The notes below the pieces were generated by a model. That model ran no database searches. It was given only the letters and a program-made list of their open reading frames with translations, and was not told the origin of the DNA. Made by a program: the position numbers and the translations under genes. A DNA stretch of 64,000 nt, from NCBI RefSeq assembly GCF_052060015.1, contig NZ_JBPODZ010000011.1:1-64000 (forward strand), in the 5' to 3' direction. Shown here piece after piece: positions 26,427 through 36,151 of the stretch (the first letter of the stretch is position 1; every line of letters begins with the position of its first letter). This DNA is from Arhodomonas sp052060015. GTDB lineage: Bacteria > Pseudomonadota > Gammaproteobacteria > Nitrococcales > Nitrococcaceae.

Positions 26427-27452
26427 ATGAGCTATCGAGTCCGCATCGAGAATACCCGGCACGAGTTCACCGTCGACGAGGGCGAATCGGTCCTCGACGC
26501 GGCCCTGCGCCAGGGCCTGATCCTGCCCTACAGCTGCCGCGGCGGCACCTGTGGCACCTGCATGGGCAAGGTGGTCGAGGGTGAGGTGCGTTATCCCGAC
26601 GACCGACGGCCGCCAGCGCTCTCCGAGGCTGAGGAGGCGGTGGGTCAGGCCCTGTTCTGCCAGGCCCGGCCCGCCTCGGACCTAGCCATCGAGGTGCGCG
26701 AGGTACGCTCCGCAGAGGACATCCAGCCCCGCAAGCTCCCCTGCCGCGTCGAGCGCCTCGACGAGCTCGCCCACGACGTCCGACGCCTGTGGCTGCGCAC
26801 ACCGGGCAACGAGCGGCTGCAGTTCCTGCCGGGCCAATACATCGACTTCCTGTTGCGCGGCAATCGGCGGCGCAGCTTCTCGCTGGCCAACCCGCCCCAT
26901 GACGACGAGCTCCTCGAGATCCATGTCCGCCAGGTGCCCGACGGCCGTTTCACGGGCTACGTCTTCCAGGAGCTCAAGGAACGGGCCCTGTTGCGCTTCG
27001 AGGGGCCCTTCGGGACGTTCTTCCTGCGGGAGGACTCCCCCCGGCCGATCCTGATGATGGCCGGTGGGACCGGTTTCGCGCCGATCAAGTCCATGCTCGA
27101 GCACGCCTTCCACCATGGCTTCGACCGCCCCATCCACTTCTACTGGGGGGTGCGCGGGCGCCGCGACCTCTACCTCGCCGAGCTCCCCGAGCACTGGGCG
27201 GCGGCGCATGAGCACTTCCATTATACGCCGGTGCTCTCGGAGCCGGACCCGGGGGACGACTGGCAGGGGCGCACCGGGTTCGTGCACGAGGCGGTGCTGG
27301 CCGATTACCCGGATCTTTCCGCCTATGACGTCTATATGAGCGGGCCACCGCCGATGATCGACGCCGCGCGCACGGCCTTCCTCATCCACGGTCTGGATCC
27401 CGATCATCTGTATTTCGACGCCTTCGACTACGCCGTCGACCCGCCGGAATAG
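26427..27452 (+). CDS. 2Fe-2S ferredoxin-reductase-type flavoprotein (CDP-6-deoxy-glucoseen reductase-like)
   Basis: The 341-residue product joins an N-terminal plant-type 2Fe-2S domain to a ferredoxin:NAD(P)H reductase module. The iron-sulfur ligands are C37, C42, C45 and C78 (SCRGGTCGTC and LFCQA). The flavin site is RRRSFSLANPP (R-x-x-S type), and the nucleotide site is MMAGGTGFAPIKSML with the C-terminal MSGPPPMIDAAR. It probably passes electrons from NAD(P)H to an oxygenase or to free flavin. It follows ubiD, as flavin reductase genes often do, which suggests a link to UbiX/UbiD flavin chemistry, but this is inference. Confidence 0.85.
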   Translation: MSYRVRIENTRHEFTVDEGESVLDAALRQGLILPYSCRGGTCGTCMGKVVEGEVRYPDDRRPPALSEAEEAVGQALFCQARPASDLAIEVREVRSAEDIQPRKLPCRVERLDELAHDVRRLWLRTPGNERLQFLPGQYIDFLLRGNRRRSFSLANPPHDDELLEIHVRQVPDGRFTGYVFQELKERALLRFEGPFGTFFLREDSPRPILMMAGGTGFAPIKSMLEHAFHHGFDRPIHFYWGVRGRRDLYLAELPEHWAAAHEHFHYTPVLSEPDPGDDWQGRTGFVHEAVLADYPDLSAYDVYMSGPPPMIDAARTAFLIHGLDPDHLYFDAFDYAVDPPE

Positions 27453-27523
27453 GCCCCTCGATGCAATCCTTCCCCCGCGTCACTATAATGGCGGATCGTT
27501 TCACCAATACGGCAGATTCATCG

Positions 27524-28339
27524 ATGCCTTATGTAGATACGGGCAGCGCCCGGCTCTACTATGAGACCCATGGCCACGGCGAGCGGGCGCTGGTGCTCAT
27601 CATGGGCCTCGGCGGCACCGTGGAGGCGTGGGGGATGCAGCTGCCGGCGTTCAGCGCCGAGGCCCACGTGGTGGCCATGGACAACCGCGGCGCCGGGCGC
27701 ACCGAAAGCCACACCCCCGAATGGAGCGTCGACGACATGGCCGCCGACGTGCTCGCGGTCATGGATGCAGCGGATGTGGAGCGCGCCCATGTGGTCGGGG
27801 TATCCATGGGCGGGCTCATCGCCCAGGCCCTGTACCATCTCGCCCCCGAACGGGTGCGCAGCCTGATCCTCGGCTGCACCGGGCCAGGCGTGAACGATCC
27901 CGCCTTCGAGCGCCCCGCCCCGGCCGTGGAGCAGGTCCTGCACATCGACCGCGAGAGCGTGGGCCATGCGACGGCCTTGCGTCGGCTCACCGAGGTGTTC
28001 TACCACCCCACCTACCGGGAGCGGGTTCCCGATCTCGCCGACCGGCTGCTGCGCTTCGAGCAGGACCTGGGTGCGGACCTCGCCGGGCCCCATCGCCAGC
28101 TCGAGGCGGTCTACCGCCAGCCCGGCGAGGGGGGCCGGCTCTCCGACATCCAGGTACCCACGCTGGTGCTCCATGGCGAGGACGACATCGTCTGGCCGGT
28201 GGAGAACGGCGAATACCTCGCCGAGGCCATCCCGGGGGCACGACTGGAGGTTTTCCCGGAAACCGGCCACATGCTGATGCTGGAACGCCCACGGGCCTTC
28301 AACGCCAGCGTGCTCTCCTTCATCCGCGAGCTGGAGTGA
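27524..28339 (+). CDS. alpha/beta hydrolase
   Basis: The product is a cytoplasmic serine hydrolase of about 271 residues with the usual triad: nucleophile S94 in GVSMGG, an aspartate in HGEDDIVWP and a histidine in ETGHML. The oxyanion region is VLIMGLGGT. Substrate is unknown; the sequence resembles the 3-oxoadipate enol-lactonase/haloperoxidase-like group. The start at 27524 (PYVDTGSARLYYE) fits the family best. An in-frame ATG at 27461 would add 21 residues without conserved features. The stop is followed 2 bases later by the mlaA start. Confidence 0.85.
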   Translation: MPYVDTGSARLYYETHGHGERALVLIMGLGGTVEAWGMQLPAFSAEAHVVAMDNRGAGRTESHTPEWSVDDMAADVLAVMDAADVERAHVVGVSMGGLIAQALYHLAPERVRSLILGCTGPGVNDPAFERPAPAVEQVLHIDRESVGHATALRRLTEVFYHPTYRERVPDLADRLLRFEQDLGADLAGPHRQLEAVYRQPGEGGRLSDIQVPTLVLHGEDDIVWPVENGEYLAEAIPGARLEVFPETGHMLMLERPRAFNASVLSFIRELE

Positions 28340-28341
28340 TC

Positions 28342-29145
28342 GTGCCCCGAACCCTCCCCCAACGCCTGTTGATCGCGCCACTGCTGGCCCTGGGCGTAGG
28401 CCTGGGCGGCTGCGCCACCACCAATGGCGGCAGTGTCGAGGCGGAAGAGGGCGAATACGATCCGCTGGAGCCCGCCAACCGCAAGGTGTTCGATTTCAAC
28501 GAATCCCTGGACGAGTATGTCCTCGCACCGGCGGCGCGGGGCTGGGTTGCGGTCACCAACGAGACCGTACGTACGGGCGTGGGCAATTTCTTCGATAACC
28601 TCGCCTACCCCGGGGTAATCCTCAATGACCTGCTCCAGGGCAAGGTCGGTTATGCCGCCGACGGCACGGCGCGGCTACTGGTCAACACCACCCTGGGCGT
28701 GGGCGGGCTAATGGATCCGGCGAGCCGCATGGGCCTGGCCAAGCGCAACGAAGACTTCGGCCAGACCCTGGGCCACTACGGCGCCGGCAGCGGCGCCTAC
28801 CTGATGCTGCCGGCGTTGGGTCCCTCCAGCGCCCGGGACGTCACCCGCTACCCGGTGGAGTATTACACCGGCGGCATGAACTATCTCGCCTTGAGCGGCG
28901 TGGCCACCGGCGGGCTGGTGGCGCTGAACCTCGTCAACACCCGCGCCCGGCTGGAGGGCACGGTACGCCTGCGCAACGAGGCGGCCCTAGACCCCTACGC
29001 CTTCACCCGCTCCAGCTACCTGCAATACCGGCGCAACCTCATCTACGACGGCGATCCGCCGGAGGAGGAAGATCCCTACGGCGATTTCTTCGACGACATG
29101 GACTCCGGGGGCGACAGCGACCCCGGCGCGCCCTTCCCCGACTAA
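28342..29145 (+). CDS. mlaA: MlaA family phospholipid-binding lipoprotein (VacJ)
   Basis: MlaA sits in the inner leaflet of the outer membrane and removes misplaced phospholipids for return by the Mla system. The 267-residue product has a lipoprotein signal with LGGC lipobox (C23). The conserved YDPLEPANRKVFDFNESLD motif follows, then GNFFDNLAYPGVILNDLLQ, GLMDPASRMGL and LGHYGAGSGAYLMLPALGPSS, all diagnostic. The C-terminal tail is very acidic (PPEEEDPYGDFFDDMDSG). The start is a GTG 2 bases after the hydrolase stop. Other mla genes are not in the window. Confidence 0.95.
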   Translation: MPRTLPQRLLIAPLLALGVGLGGCATTNGGSVEAEEGEYDPLEPANRKVFDFNESLDEYVLAPAARGWVAVTNETVRTGVGNFFDNLAYPGVILNDLLQGKVGYAADGTARLLVNTTLGVGGLMDPASRMGLAKRNEDFGQTLGHYGAGSGAYLMLPALGPSSARDVTRYPVEYYTGGMNYLALSGVATGGLVALNLVNTRARLEGTVRLRNEAALDPYAFTRSSYLQYRRNLIYDGDPPEEEDPYGDFFDDMDSGGDSDPGAPFPD

Positions 29146-30020
29146 CCGAGCTCCGCGAGAAGCCGCTGGATGGCGCGATGGGCGCCGGCGGCATAGCCAC
29201 CGCCGAAGAGGTTGAAATGATTGAGCAGGTGGTAGAGCTGGTAGAGCCCGCGCCGTACCGGATAGCCGGCATCCCGGGGCCAGACTTCGTCATAGGCGGC
29301 GTGGAAGGCATCCGGGAAGCCGCCGAAGAGCTCGGTCATGGCCAGATCCGACTCCCGATCACCGAAGTATACCGCCGGGTCGTAGAGCACCGGCGTGCCA
29401 TCACCGTCGAAGGCCGCGTTGCCGCCCCACAGATCCCCGTGGAGCAGTGACGGCGTTGGCCGGTAACCGCTGAACAGCCCGCCCAGGTGCTCGCGAAGGC
29501 GCTCACCGTCGTCGAGCAGATCCCGGGATCCGCCGTTGTCGGCAGCCAGGCGCAGTTGGTGACCGAGGCGTTGCTCGGCGAAGAAACGCACCCAGTCGTC
29601 GTGCCAGCCGTTGGGCTGGGTGGTGGTGCCGATGGTGTTGTCCCGGTGCCAGCCGAAACGCGTGGCCCGGCGCTGGTGCATCGACGCCACCGCCCGGCCC
29701 ATTCGCGCCCAGCCGTCGGCACCCGGGCCGGCGAGGGCCAGCCATTCCAGCACCAAGTAGCTACAGCCGCCGGCGGCGCCATGGCAGAGCACCGCCGGCA
29801 CCCGCGGCCCGCCCTCCGCGGCGGCCAGCTCGCGGAGGCCGTCCGCCTCGGCGGCGAACATGTCGGCACGCGCCGGGGCATTGAGCTTGATGAACCAGCG
29901 ACCGAGGCGCAGGGCGCGGTTGATGTCGCCGCCGGCCACCGGCGCCGCCCGGCCCTCGGCGGCCTCCCCTGCGGCCTCCCGGATCGCCTCGCGCACCGCC
30001 CCGGGCAAGGTCGGGCTCAT
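29142..30020 (-). CDS. fructosamine kinase family protein
   Basis: This 292-residue protein belongs to the fructosamine/ketosamine-3-kinase family, which phosphorylates sugars attached to protein amines so that they detach. Visible features are RWFIKLN (ATP-contact lysine), ATRFGWHRDNTIGTT, the catalytic loop LLHGDLWGGN and the metal-binding YDPAVYFGDRESDLAM. All are conserved in the family. It converges on mlaA with a 4-base overlap and is coupled by ATGA overlap to the 5'-3' exonuclease gene upstream on the same strand. Confidence 0.9.
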   Translation of the reverse strand: MSPTLPGAVREAIREAAGEAAEGRAAPVAGGDINRALRLGRWFIKLNAPARADMFAAEADGLRELAAAEGGPRVPAVLCHGAAGGCSYLVLEWLALAGPGADGWARMGRAVASMHQRRATRFGWHRDNTIGTTTQPNGWHDDWVRFFAEQRLGHQLRLAADNGGSRDLLDDGERLREHLGGLFSGYRPTPSLLHGDLWGGNAAFDGDGTPVLYDPAVYFGDRESDLAMTELFGGFPDAFHAAYDEVWPRDAGYPVRRGLYQLYHLLNHFNLFGGGYAAGAHRAIQRLLAELG

Positions 30021-30922
30021 GGCAGCGACACCTCGGTGGCGGCGTCGGCCAGGGGCAGGCGACGTATACGGTTGCGCAGCTGCACCGGCAGTGCCAAACG
30101 CTCCAATGCATCGGCGTCCACGCCCCGCCAGCCTGCCACCTCGTGGGCGTGACGAATGGGCAGGTCCCGGCGGATGCGGGTCAGCTCCCGGGAGAGAAAG
30201 GCCGCCTCGCGGTGGGCCTCCAGCAGCCGCCGTACCCGTGCGGCACCGCGGATCCCCCAGCGGCCCACGCCACCGAGGTCGGCGTAGAGCCCGTCCAGGC
30301 TGTCACCGTGGCGCAGCAGCGCGGCCGCGGTCTTGGCGCCGATGCCGGGCACGCCGGGGATGTTGTCCACCGCGTCACCGGCCAGGGCCAACAGGTCGGC
30401 GACCTGATCCGGCCTCACCCCAAGGCTCGCCTCGACCCCCGCCGGATCGAGCCAGCGGTCCCGGGCGGCATCCCACCACCAGTCCCCGGTCTCGAGGAGC
30501 TGGGCATAGTCCTTGTCCGCGGTCACATAGACCATGTGGTGGCCGGCTTCGCGCCAGTGACGCGCCGCACTGCCCACCAGGTCATCCGCCTCGTAGCGGG
30601 GGCTGGCCAGCGTCGCCACCCCCAGGGCCTCGGCCAGCGAGCGGCAGACCCCGAACTGGCGCTCCAACTCCGGTGGCGGCGGCGGTCGGTTGGCCTTGTA
30701 GTCCGGGTAAAGCTCGTGGCGGAAGGAGGTGGTCAGGCTCTCATCGAAGGCGCAGACCACGTGGGTCGGCCCTTCGTATTCGATCAGATCGCAGAGGAAG
30801 CTTCCGAAACCGTGGACCGCGTTGGCGCAGGCGCCGGCCTCGTCGCGCACCTGCTCGGGCACGGCGAACCATGCCCGAAAGATATAGAGACTGGCATCGA
30901 CGAGGTACAACGGTCGGTACAC
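30017..30922 (-). CDS. 5'-3' exonuclease (Xni/FEN-like)
   Basis: This 301-residue structure-specific 5' nuclease resembles the free-standing N-terminal domain of DNA polymerase I. Acidic metal-site residues are visible in LVDASLYIF, CAFDESL, YEADDLVG and TADKDYAQLL. The helix-hairpin-helix region is GDAVDNIPGVPGIGAKTAAALL. The arch lysine/arginine region is YPDYKANRP. No polymerase domain follows, so it is a separate flap endonuclease, as in E. coli Xni. Its stop overlaps the start of the fructosamine kinase gene by 4 bases. Confidence 0.9.
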   Translation of the reverse strand: MYRPLYLVDASLYIFRAWFAVPEQVRDEAGACANAVHGFGSFLCDLIEYEGPTHVVCAFDESLTTSFRHELYPDYKANRPPPPPELERQFGVCRSLAEALGVATLASPRYEADDLVGSAARHWREAGHHMVYVTADKDYAQLLETGDWWWDAARDRWLDPAGVEASLGVRPDQVADLLALAGDAVDNIPGVPGIGAKTAAALLRHGDSLDGLYADLGGVGRWGIRGAARVRRLLEAHREAAFLSRELTRIRRDLPIRHAHEVAGWRGVDADALERLALPVQLRNRIRRLPLADAATEVSLP

Positions 30923-30994
30923 GCCACTCCCATCGCGTGCGGCAAACCCGCGGGCAGTGTAAGGAAGCCGCCGCTGATTGACCAGCGAAGGGGT

Positions 30995-31597
30995 TCAGGC
31001 GGGTAGCCACCCGATGCGCTCGCGCAGCGGGCTGCGCCGGGGGAAATGCGCGCGCAGGAAGGCCATCTGGTCCGCGAGGATACGCCGGCCCTGGAGGTAG
31101 ACGTACTCGGCATGGGTGGGGGTAAACGGCACCGCAAGGAGCTGCATGCCGGCCTCCTCCGGGGCGCGGCTGCCCTTGTGATTATTGCAGCGCTTGCAGG
31201 CGGTGACCACGTTATTCCACACATCCAGTCCACCGCGGCTCACCGGGTGGACATGGTCCCGGGAGAGGAAGCCACTGCGCGGGCGCTCACCGCAATACAG
31301 GCAGATGTGGTCGTCCCGGCGGAACAGGGTGGCGTTATTCAGCGGCGGGATGTAGCCGGCGCGGCCCTTAATGGCGGCCTGGGCGGTGCCCTCGGTGGCG
31401 ATGATGGAGTTGACGTCGATGATACTACGCCGGCCGGTCGCCGCGTTGTGGCCGCCGTGGACACGATAGAGCCGCTGGCCACAGGTGTAGGCCACCTGTT
31501 CGAGGTAGTAGAGCCGCACCGCGTCCTGGTAGGTAATCCACTCCAGCGGCATGCCAGAGACATCGGTGCGGAGTATATGGTGCTCGAGGCCCAACAT
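30995..31597 (-). CDS. HNH endonuclease family protein
   Basis: The 200-residue product has an N-terminal region of unknown role and a central HNH domain. The structural zinc cysteines are C99/C102 (CLYC) and C134/C137 (CKRC). Catalytic candidates are H115 and H117 in SRDHVHPVSRGG, N128 and H140. Stand-alone proteins of this type are common in proteobacterial chromosomes and are usually not selfish elements; the physiological substrate is unknown. It is separated by 72 bases from the 5' nuclease gene downstream and is divergent from the transhydrogenase operon. Confidence 0.85.
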   Translation of the reverse strand: MLGLEHHILRTDVSGMPLEWITYQDAVRLYYLEQVAYTCGQRLYRVHGGHNAATGRRSIIDVNSIIATEGTAQAAIKGRAGYIPPLNNATLFRRDDHICLYCGERPRSGFLSRDHVHPVSRGGLDVWNNVVTACKRCNNHKGSRAPEEAGMQLLAVPFTPTHAEYVYLQGRRILADQMAFLRAHFPRRSPLRERIGWLPA

Positions 31598-31647
31598 GAC
31601 ACACCCCGCGATGTGATGATCTCTTTATTCCATATACCGAGTCTATG

Positions 31648-31662
31648 GTGCAACCATTGCAC
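31648..31662. promoter_or_regulatory. inverted repeat between HNH gene and pntAA
   Basis: GTGCAA-CCA-TTGCAC is a perfect 6-base inverted repeat with a 3-base spacer, in the AT-richer divergent region 51 bases upstream of the HNH start codon. It is a plausible operator for the HNH gene or for both divergent genes. No regulator is assigned. Confidence 0.4.
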
Positions 31663-31727
31663 TGCTGTTGCAGCGTTTCCGGCCGGCCGCATAGAAGCCA
31701 GCTATCTAAAATATGTTATCCATAGAT

Positions 31728-31756
31728 TAGACCAAGGCGCCCCGTGCCCATATACT
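31728..31756 (+). promoter_or_regulatory. putative pntAA promoter
   Basis: TAGACC (31728-31733) and TATACT (31751-31756) are separated by 17 bases, a reasonable sigma-70 match in an AT-rich patch. The start site would be near 31763, giving a leader of about 53 bases before pntAA. GGGAGA precedes the pntAA ATG. Confidence 0.45.
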
Positions 31757-31815
31757 GTCCGGCCGATTGGGTATCCTGGCTATGAGAACAGCACGACAAT
31801 ACGGGAGACAGTTTC

Positions 31816-32949
31816 ATGACCATCAAAGTTGCCGTGCCCAAGGAGACGGCGCCCGGCGAACGCCGGGTGGCACTGGTACCCAGCGTGGTCAAGCAGCTGG
31901 ACAAGCTCGGTGTGGAGACCCTGATCCAGGCCGGGGCGGGCGAAACCAGCGGCTTCGACGACGCCGACTACGAGGGCGCAAAGGTGGTAGGCAGCGCGGA
32001 GGAGCTATACGCTGCAGCAGATATCGTTCTGCGTGTGCAGCCCCCCACGGTAGAGGACGCCGGCAAGCTCAAGGAGGGCAGCATCCTCCTCGGCTTCCTC
32101 TCGCCCCACGAGGGTGACAGCCGGATCAAGAATTTCCTCAAGCGCCGGATCACGAGCTTCTCCATGGAGCTGGTGCCGCGGATCACCCGGGCCCAGTCCA
32201 TCGATGCGCTGTCCTCGCAGGCCAGCATCTCCGGCTACAAGTGCGCGCTGCTGGCCGCCTCCCGCTGCTCCCGGCTCTTTCCCATGCTCACCACCGCCGC
32301 CGGCACCATCCGCCCGGCCAAGGTGCTGGTCATCGGCGCCGGCGTCGCGGGCCTGCAGGCCATCGCCACCGCCAAACGCCTCGGCGCCATCGTCGAGGCC
32401 TACGACGTACGCTCGGCGACCAAGGAGCAGGTGGAGTCCCTGGGCGGCAAGTTCGTCGAGACCGGCGTCAAGGCGGAGGGCGAGGGCGGCTATGCCCGCG
32501 AGCTCACCGCGGAGGAGAAGAAGCAGCAGGCCGAGGTCCTCGCCGACCACATCGCCGCCGCCGACGCGGTGATCACCACCGCGGCGATCCCCGGCAAACC
32601 CGCGCCGAAGATCATCGAAACGGCCACGGTGGAGCGGATGAAGCGGGGCGCGGTGATCATCGACATGGCCGCCGAGACCGGGGGCAACTGCGAGCTCACC
32701 AAGGCCGGCGAGGACGTGGAGCACAAGGGCGTGACGGTCGTCGGGCCGAAGAACATCCCGAGCACCGCGGCCACCCACGCCAGCGAGATGTACTCCCGCA
32801 ACCTCTACAACCTGCTCGCGCTGCTGGTCAAGGACGGCGAGCTCAACGTCGACTTCGACGATCAGGTCATCGCCGACAGCTGCCTGACCCACGACGGCGA
32901 GGTGCGCCACGGCCCGACCCGCGAGCGCCTGCAAGGAGGGAACAAGTAA
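31816..32949 (+). CDS. pntAA: NAD(P) transhydrogenase subunit alpha, part 1
   Basis: This is the soluble NAD(H)-binding domain I of the proton-translocating transhydrogenase, which makes NADPH from NADH using the proton gradient. The 377-residue product starts IKVAVPKETAPGERRVALVP, typical of AlaDH/PNT. It has the Rossmann motif VIGAGVAGLQAIATAKRLGA and RSATKEQVESLGGKFVE. Its stop shares one base with the pntAB start (TAATG). Separation of the alpha subunit into two genes is as in Rhodospirillum-type enzymes; E. coli has it fused. Confidence 0.95.
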   Translation: MTIKVAVPKETAPGERRVALVPSVVKQLDKLGVETLIQAGAGETSGFDDADYEGAKVVGSAEELYAAADIVLRVQPPTVEDAGKLKEGSILLGFLSPHEGDSRIKNFLKRRITSFSMELVPRITRAQSIDALSSQASISGYKCALLAASRCSRLFPMLTTAAGTIRPAKVLVIGAGVAGLQAIATAKRLGAIVEAYDVRSATKEQVESLGGKFVETGVKAEGEGGYARELTAEEKKQQAEVLADHIAAADAVITTAAIPGKPAPKIIETATVERMKRGAVIIDMAAETGGNCELTKAGEDVEHKGVTVVGPKNIPSTAATHASEMYSRNLYNLLALLVKDGELNVDFDDQVIADSCLTHDGEVRHGPTRERLQGGNK

Positions 32950-33239
32950 TGGTCATCGAAGGCTTCGTCGCCCTGTATATCTTCATGCTCGCCGCGTTCA
33001 CCGGCTACGAGGTGATCACGCGGGTCCCGGTCATCCTGCACACGCCGCTGATGTCCGGCTCCAACTTCGTCCACGGCATCGTCATCGTCGGTGCCATGGT
33101 GGCGCTCGGCCATGCCGAATCGGTGACCGAGCAGATCATCGGCTTCATCGCCGTGCTGCTCGCCGCCGGTAACGCCGTGGGCGGCTACGTGGTGACCGAA
33201 CGCATGCTCGAGATGTTCAAGAGCAAGGACGAGCAGTAA
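32949..33239 (+). CDS. pntAB: NAD(P) transhydrogenase subunit alpha, part 2
   Basis: This is the small membrane subunit (96 residues) carrying the alpha-side helices of domain II. Three to four helices are visible (GFVALYIFMLAAFTGYEVI, FVHGIVIVGAMVALGHA and IIGFIAVLLAAGNAVGGYVV). RVPVILHTPLMSGSNFVHGI is the conserved loop. It is coupled to pntAA by a one-base overlap and lies 18 bases before pntB. Confidence 0.95.
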   Translation: MVIEGFVALYIFMLAAFTGYEVITRVPVILHTPLMSGSNFVHGIVIVGAMVALGHAESVTEQIIGFIAVLLAAGNAVGGYVVTERMLEMFKSKDEQ

Positions 33240-33257
33240 GCAGGGGGCCTGTGAACA

Positions 33258-34739
33258 ATGCATAACGTAGTACAGCTTTCCTACTTCCTGGCGGCCGTGC
33301 TCTTCATCCTCGGCCTCAAGGGGATGAGCTCGCCGAAGACCGCCCGCAAGGGCATCGTCTGGGCGGGCGTGGGCATGGTGGTCGCCACCGTCGCAACCTT
33401 CTTTAAGCCCGACCTTCACGGGGTGGGCAACTACACCCTCATCGTCATCGGCATCGCCGTGGCCGGCGGCCTCGCCTGGTACTCGGCGAAGAAGGTCGAG
33501 ATGACCGACATGCCGCAGATGGTGGCGCTCTACAACGGCATGGGCGGCGGCGCCGCCGCGGCCATCGCCGCCGTGGAGCTCATCCGGGCCATCGATTCCC
33601 TCGGTGCCGGCGCCATGGAGCGCGTCCGCGAGTTCGCCGAGGCGAAGGACCTCACCATCGAGCAGGCCCAGCAGCTGGTCGGTGGCAACTCCACGGTCGG
33701 CAACGCCCTCGGCGCCGACGTCGCCATCCTCGGGCTACTCGGCGCGCTGATCGGCACCGTGGCCTTCACCGGCTCGCTGGTGGCCTGGGCCAAGCTGGAC
33801 GGCCGGCTCAAGCGCAACAGCCTGGTGCCCGCCCAGCAGGTGGTGAATATCGTGATCTTCGCCGCCGCGGTGATCTTCGGCATCTGGAGCTTCTACACCG
33901 ACAGCCTGGCGGTACTGGTGATCTTCTTCGCCCTCGGCCTGCTGTTCGGCGTGTTCATGGCCGTACCCATCGGCGGTGCCGACATGCCGGTGGTGATCTC
34001 GCTGTTCAACGCGCTCACCGGCCTGGCGGTGGGCTTCGAGGGCTATGTGCTCGGCAATCCGGCCATGATCATCGCCGGCACCGTGGTCGGCGCCGCCGGC
34101 TCGCTGCTCACCCAGCTGATGGCCAAGGCGATGAACCGCCCGCTGACCAACGTGCTCTTCAGCGGCTTCGGCACCACCGAGTCCGCCGCCGCCGAGGGCC
34201 CCGAGGGCGAGATGAAGGAGATCCAGGCCGAGGACGCCGGCATCATGATGGCCTACGCCAACCAGGTCGTTATCGTCCCCGGCTACGGCATGGCCGTCGC
34301 CCAGGCGCAGCACAAGATCTGGGAGATGGTCGAGCTCCTACAGGACAAGGGCGTGACCGTGAAGTTCGCCATCCACCCGGTGGCCGGCCGCATGCCCGGG
34401 CACATGAACGTGCTGCTCGCCGAGGCGGGTGTCCCCTATGACATGATCTACGACATGGAGGACATTAACGCCGAGTTCGCCACCACCGACGTGGCCCTGG
34501 TCATCGGTGCCAACGACGTGGTCAACCCGGCGGCGAAGACCGACGAGTCCAGCCCCATCTACGGCATGCCCATCCTCGACGTGGAGAACGCCGAGAACGT
34601 CATCGTCATCAAACGCGGTCGCGGGACCGGCTTCTCCGGCGTGGAGAACCACCTGTTCTTCTCGGACAACACCCGCATGCTCTTCGGCGATGGCCAGAAG
34701 GTCGCCGGCGAGTTGGTGCAGGTGGTCAAGCAGTTCTGA
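33258..34739 (+). CDS. pntB: NAD(P) transhydrogenase subunit beta
   Basis: PntB (493 residues) holds most of the proton channel and the NADP(H)-binding domain III. The N-terminal two thirds is membrane-embedded with many helices. The C-terminal third has VVIVPGYGMAVAQAQHKI, GRMPGHMNVLLAEAGVPYD, IGANDVVNPAA and the closing KRGRGTGFSGVENHLFF, all signature motifs. A strong intrinsic terminator follows 27 bases after the stop, closing the operon. Confidence 0.96.
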   Translation: MHNVVQLSYFLAAVLFILGLKGMSSPKTARKGIVWAGVGMVVATVATFFKPDLHGVGNYTLIVIGIAVAGGLAWYSAKKVEMTDMPQMVALYNGMGGGAAAAIAAVELIRAIDSLGAGAMERVREFAEAKDLTIEQAQQLVGGNSTVGNALGADVAILGLLGALIGTVAFTGSLVAWAKLDGRLKRNSLVPAQQVVNIVIFAAAVIFGIWSFYTDSLAVLVIFFALGLLFGVFMAVPIGGADMPVVISLFNALTGLAVGFEGYVLGNPAMIIAGTVVGAAGSLLTQLMAKAMNRPLTNVLFSGFGTTESAAAEGPEGEMKEIQAEDAGIMMAYANQVVIVPGYGMAVAQAQHKIWEMVELLQDKGVTVKFAIHPVAGRMPGHMNVLLAEAGVPYDMIYDMEDINAEFATTDVALVIGANDVVNPAAKTDESSPIYGMPILDVENAENVIVIKRGRGTGFSGVENHLFFSDNTRMLFGDGQKVAGELVQVVKQF

Positions 34740-34765
34740 ACGGGGCTACCCCCGCCACCACCAAG

Positions 34766-34790
34766 AGGCCGCCCCCGGGGCGGCCTTTTT
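34766..34790 (+). terminator. intrinsic terminator of the pnt operon
   Basis: AGGCCGCCCC pairs with GGGGCGGCCT around a minimal centre and is followed by a T run (34786-34790). The stem is GC-rich and lies 27 bases after the pntB stop. Confidence 0.92.
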
Positions 34791-34816
34791 GATTGCGGCC
34801 GCGGTCCCCCGGCGGC

Positions 34817-34939
34817 CTACTCGGCGAGTTCGCCGGCCTCGGTATCCCAGCCCTGGAAGAGCGCCACCAGGAAGTCCACCATCGTCCGCACCTTCGGCGT
34901 CGGATAGCGGCTCCAGGGGTAGACCGCGTATACGCCGAC
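34817..34939 (-). pseudogene. C-terminal remnant of a LysR family regulator
   Basis: On the minus strand, 40 codons ending in a stop read GVYAVYPWSRYPTPKVRTMV and then DFLVALFQGW, the typical C-terminal end of LysR effector domains. Immediately upstream in the same frame is a TAA (34949-34951). No start codon or helix-turn-helix is present, and the space where the rest of the gene should lie is occupied by frmA. LysR regulators are often found beside frmA/adhC, so this looks like a former neighbour lost by deletion. It is too short for ordinary gene callers. Confidence 0.75.
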
Positions 34940-35027
34940 ATTTGCACTTTATCGTGTATTGCCGGCTCCCTACACTGCGGGGAGGTACCCACCGACAACC
35001 ACTCGCGCCCCGCGCAGGAGGAGCACC

Positions 35028-36137
<1,110 letters not shown>

Positions 36138-36151
36138 GCCGGGAGGGGACG

